From Apteryx mantelli (Eukaryota; Chordata; Aves; Apterygiformes; Apterygidae): a DNA stretch of 64,000 nucleotides. The notes under the pieces are model-generated. The model made no database searches. It saw only the letters and a list, made by a program, of their open reading frames with translations, and was not told the DNA's origin. Where the stretch lies: assembly GCF_036417845.1 (NCBI RefSeq), contig NC_090012.1, positions 186,001 to 250,000 of the forward strand, given 5' to 3'. Position 1 is the stretch's first letter; each line of letters opens with the position of its first letter. The translations under genes were made by a program, and so were the position numbers. Below are positions 62,629 through 64,000 of this stretch, piece after piece.

Positions 62629-64000
62629 TCAGGTGGCGTCGTGGCGGCGGGCGGCGGGCCGGGCGCCCGGCGGCACCCAGTTGTTGTCGTGCAGCCCCAC
62701 GCGGCAGCCGGGCGCCTCGCGCTCGCCCCGCCGGCAGCACATCCAGTAGGAGCGGCCGTAGGGCAGGTCGTGGTGGTAGGGCTTGGGGTGCCAGCGGCAC
62801 AGCGACACGTCGCCCCGCGCGTACAGCTTCTTGCACTGCTTGCAGGGGTCGTCGCGGTAGAGCGGGTCGCGGTTCCAGCGCGAGTCGGTCGCCTGCACCC
62901 CGAACGTCTCGATGATGGATTTGAAGTAGTGGCAGGAGCACTTGAGGGCGGCCAGCGCCTGCGTGGGCAGGTAGCTGAAGATCTTCACCATGACGTGCTC
63001 GGGCAGCAGCAGCATGTACTGCCGCGGCTCCAGCAGCCGCTGGATCTTGAAGCGGATCTCCAAGAAGTCGTGAGAGACGTGCCGGTACAGGCGGCACAGC
63101 GAGGAGTCCGGCGGTGGCGGCGGCGGCGGCGTGGTGGTGGTGGTGGGCATCACCTCGGGGCCTTCGGCCTCGTGTGCCTCCTCGGGCAGCCCGCCCGGAC
63201 CGGGCAGCAGGAAGAGCTGCCCCGGCGGCGGCGGCGGCAGCAGCGGCGGCTCGTCGCGGGACGCCCGCGGCCCCTCGGCCGGCGCCGCCGTGCCGCCGGC
63301 CAAACACACCGTCTCCTCCGTCACCGCCTTGCTGCTGTCCTTGCCCAGGAAGACGCACTCGTCCACCACCCCCGTCACCACCACGTCCACGTGGAAGCCG
63401 GCGCTGCATTCCCGCGCCGAGGCCACCGTTGCCGCCGCCGCTTTCTCCTCGCCGTCGGGGCGGTCGGGGCCGTCGGCGGCGGGCGAGGCGCCGGCCAGCA
63501 GCAGCTCCACGTCGGCGGGGAGGGCGTCGCGGGAAGGGCTGATGAGCTGGTAGAGGTCGCAGGTGATCTTGTCCTTGGCGCCGGCGAGGCCGGGGCCGGG
63601 CTGCGGGGCGGCGCGGGCCTCACTGGAGATGCGGAAGGCGATGCGCACCTCGCCGGGCCGCGGCTCGCCACCGCCACCGCCACCGGCACCGGCGGTGGTG
63701 GCACCGGCAGGCTGCTGGCGCGACTCGAAGCGAGCCACCGCCTCGGCCACGCGGCGGCACTCGGGGCCGCCGGGCGCCTTGCGCTCGCCGCCCGCCCCGT
63801 CGGCCGCCACGAAGACCACGGGCGAGCCGGGCCCGCCGCAGGGCCGGCCGTAGCTCTGCAACGCCAGCGCCGTCCTCTGCTCCACCAGCGCCACCATCTC
63901 GGCCACGGAGAGCAGGTCGGCGGCGGGCGGCTCGGCGGGGCGGCCCGGTTCGGCCGCCCGCCCGGCTCCCGCCTTGCCCTTGGCGGGGTCGTGCGAGCGC
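62629..64000 (-). CDS. FBXO46: FBXO46, F-box only protein 46, C-terminal part, cut by the window edge
   Basis: Substrate-recognition subunit of an SCF-type E3 ligase. The minus-strand frame is open from the right edge (64000) to TGA at 62631-62629 with no introns, as expected for the single coding exon I recall in mammals. Landmarks: DLLSVAEMVALVEQRTALAL, GEVRIAFRISSEA, KITCDLYQLISPSRDALP, GFHVDVVVTGVVDECVFLG, DTSLCRLYRHVSHDFLEIRF-like start of the C-terminal block, the F-box LLLPEHVMVKIFSYLPTQAL, then DPLYRDDPCKQCKKLY, CRWHPKPYHHDLPYGRSYWM and GLHDNNWVPPG. The N-terminal portion lies beyond the window. The middle is Pro/Gly/Ala rich. Confidence 0.95.
   Translation of the reverse strand, partial: RSHDPAKGKAGAGRAAEPGRPAEPPAADLLSVAEMVALVEQRTALALQSYGRPCGGPGSPVVFVAADGAGGERKAPGGPECRRVAEAVARFESRQQPAGATTAGAGGGGGGEPRPGEVRIAFRISSEARAAPQPGPGLAGAKDKITCDLYQLISPSRDALPADVELLLAGASPAADGPDRPDGEEKAAAATVASARECSAGFHVDVVVTGVVDECVFLGKDSSKAVTEETVCLAGGTAAPAEGPRASRDEPPLLPPPPPGQLFLLPGPGGLPEEAHEAEGPEVMPTTTTTPPPPPPPDSSLCRLYRHVSHDFLEIRFKIQRLLEPRQYMLLLPEHVMVKIFSYLPTQALAALKCSCHYFKSIIETFGVQATDSRWNRDPLYRDDPCKQCKKLYARGDVSLCRWHPKPYHHDLPYGRSYWMCCRRGEREAPGCRVGLHDNNWVPPGARPAARRHDAT

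Overview
The window reads as a very GC-rich vertebrate chromosome segment, most likely a bird microchromosome or dot chromosome. I base this on the gene content (compact orthologues of human 19q13 genes with short GT-AG introns), the long G and C runs, and the fact that almost every intron and spacer is a tandem minisatellite. I recognise no transposon-coding sequence, no tRNA or rRNA, and no bacterial features. Nearly all long open frames outside the exons are repeat translations. All gene names come from my memory of the families; no search was run.

Layout. 1-5.9 kb: 3' half of SAMD4B (+). 5.9-12.6 kb: PAF1 (-), tail to tail with SAMD4B, 14 coding exons. 12.76-17.25 kb: MED29 (+), head to head with PAF1 across a 208-bp CpG-rich promoter. 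19.25-22.2 kb: ZFP36/tristetraprolin (+), with AU-rich elements in its 3'UTR. 23.45-26.05 kb: an unassigned small hydrophobic protein gene (-). 26.98-38.85 kb: SUPT5H (+), 29 coding exons, intact. 39.70-45.1 kb: TIMM50 (+), 11 exons, intact. 45.58-52.25 kb: a DLL3-type Notch ligand (+). 53.07-55.59 kb: a CHP2-like EF-hand protein (+). 56.69-60.80 kb: QPCTL (-). 62.63-64.00 kb: C-terminal part of FBXO46 (-), running off the right edge.

The order SAMD4B-PAF1-MED29-ZFP36-SUPT5H-TIMM50-DLL3 follows human 19q13.2. QPCTL-FBXO46 belongs to human 19q13.32, and the CHP2-like gene to a family whose human CHP2 lies on 16p. The right end is therefore a lineage-specific join. Functionally the block is rich in RNA polymerase II elongation and mRNA-control genes: PAF1 (PAF1 complex), SUPT5H (DSIF), MED29 (Mediator), ZFP36 (mRNA decay) and SAMD4B (mRNA repression).

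The most notable points are a convincing ZFP36 and a convincing DLL3, both of which I recall being regarded as missing in birds. Next come promoter-type motifs expanded into arrays (CRE-like, CCAAT, octamer), a downstream triplication derived from MED29's own coding end, and several single-base breaks in otherwise perfectly conserved exons. Those breaks (SAMD4B stop, PAF1 exons 3 and 7, QPCTL exon 1) look like homopolymer sequence errors, so sequence quality needs to be kept in mind when reading the models.
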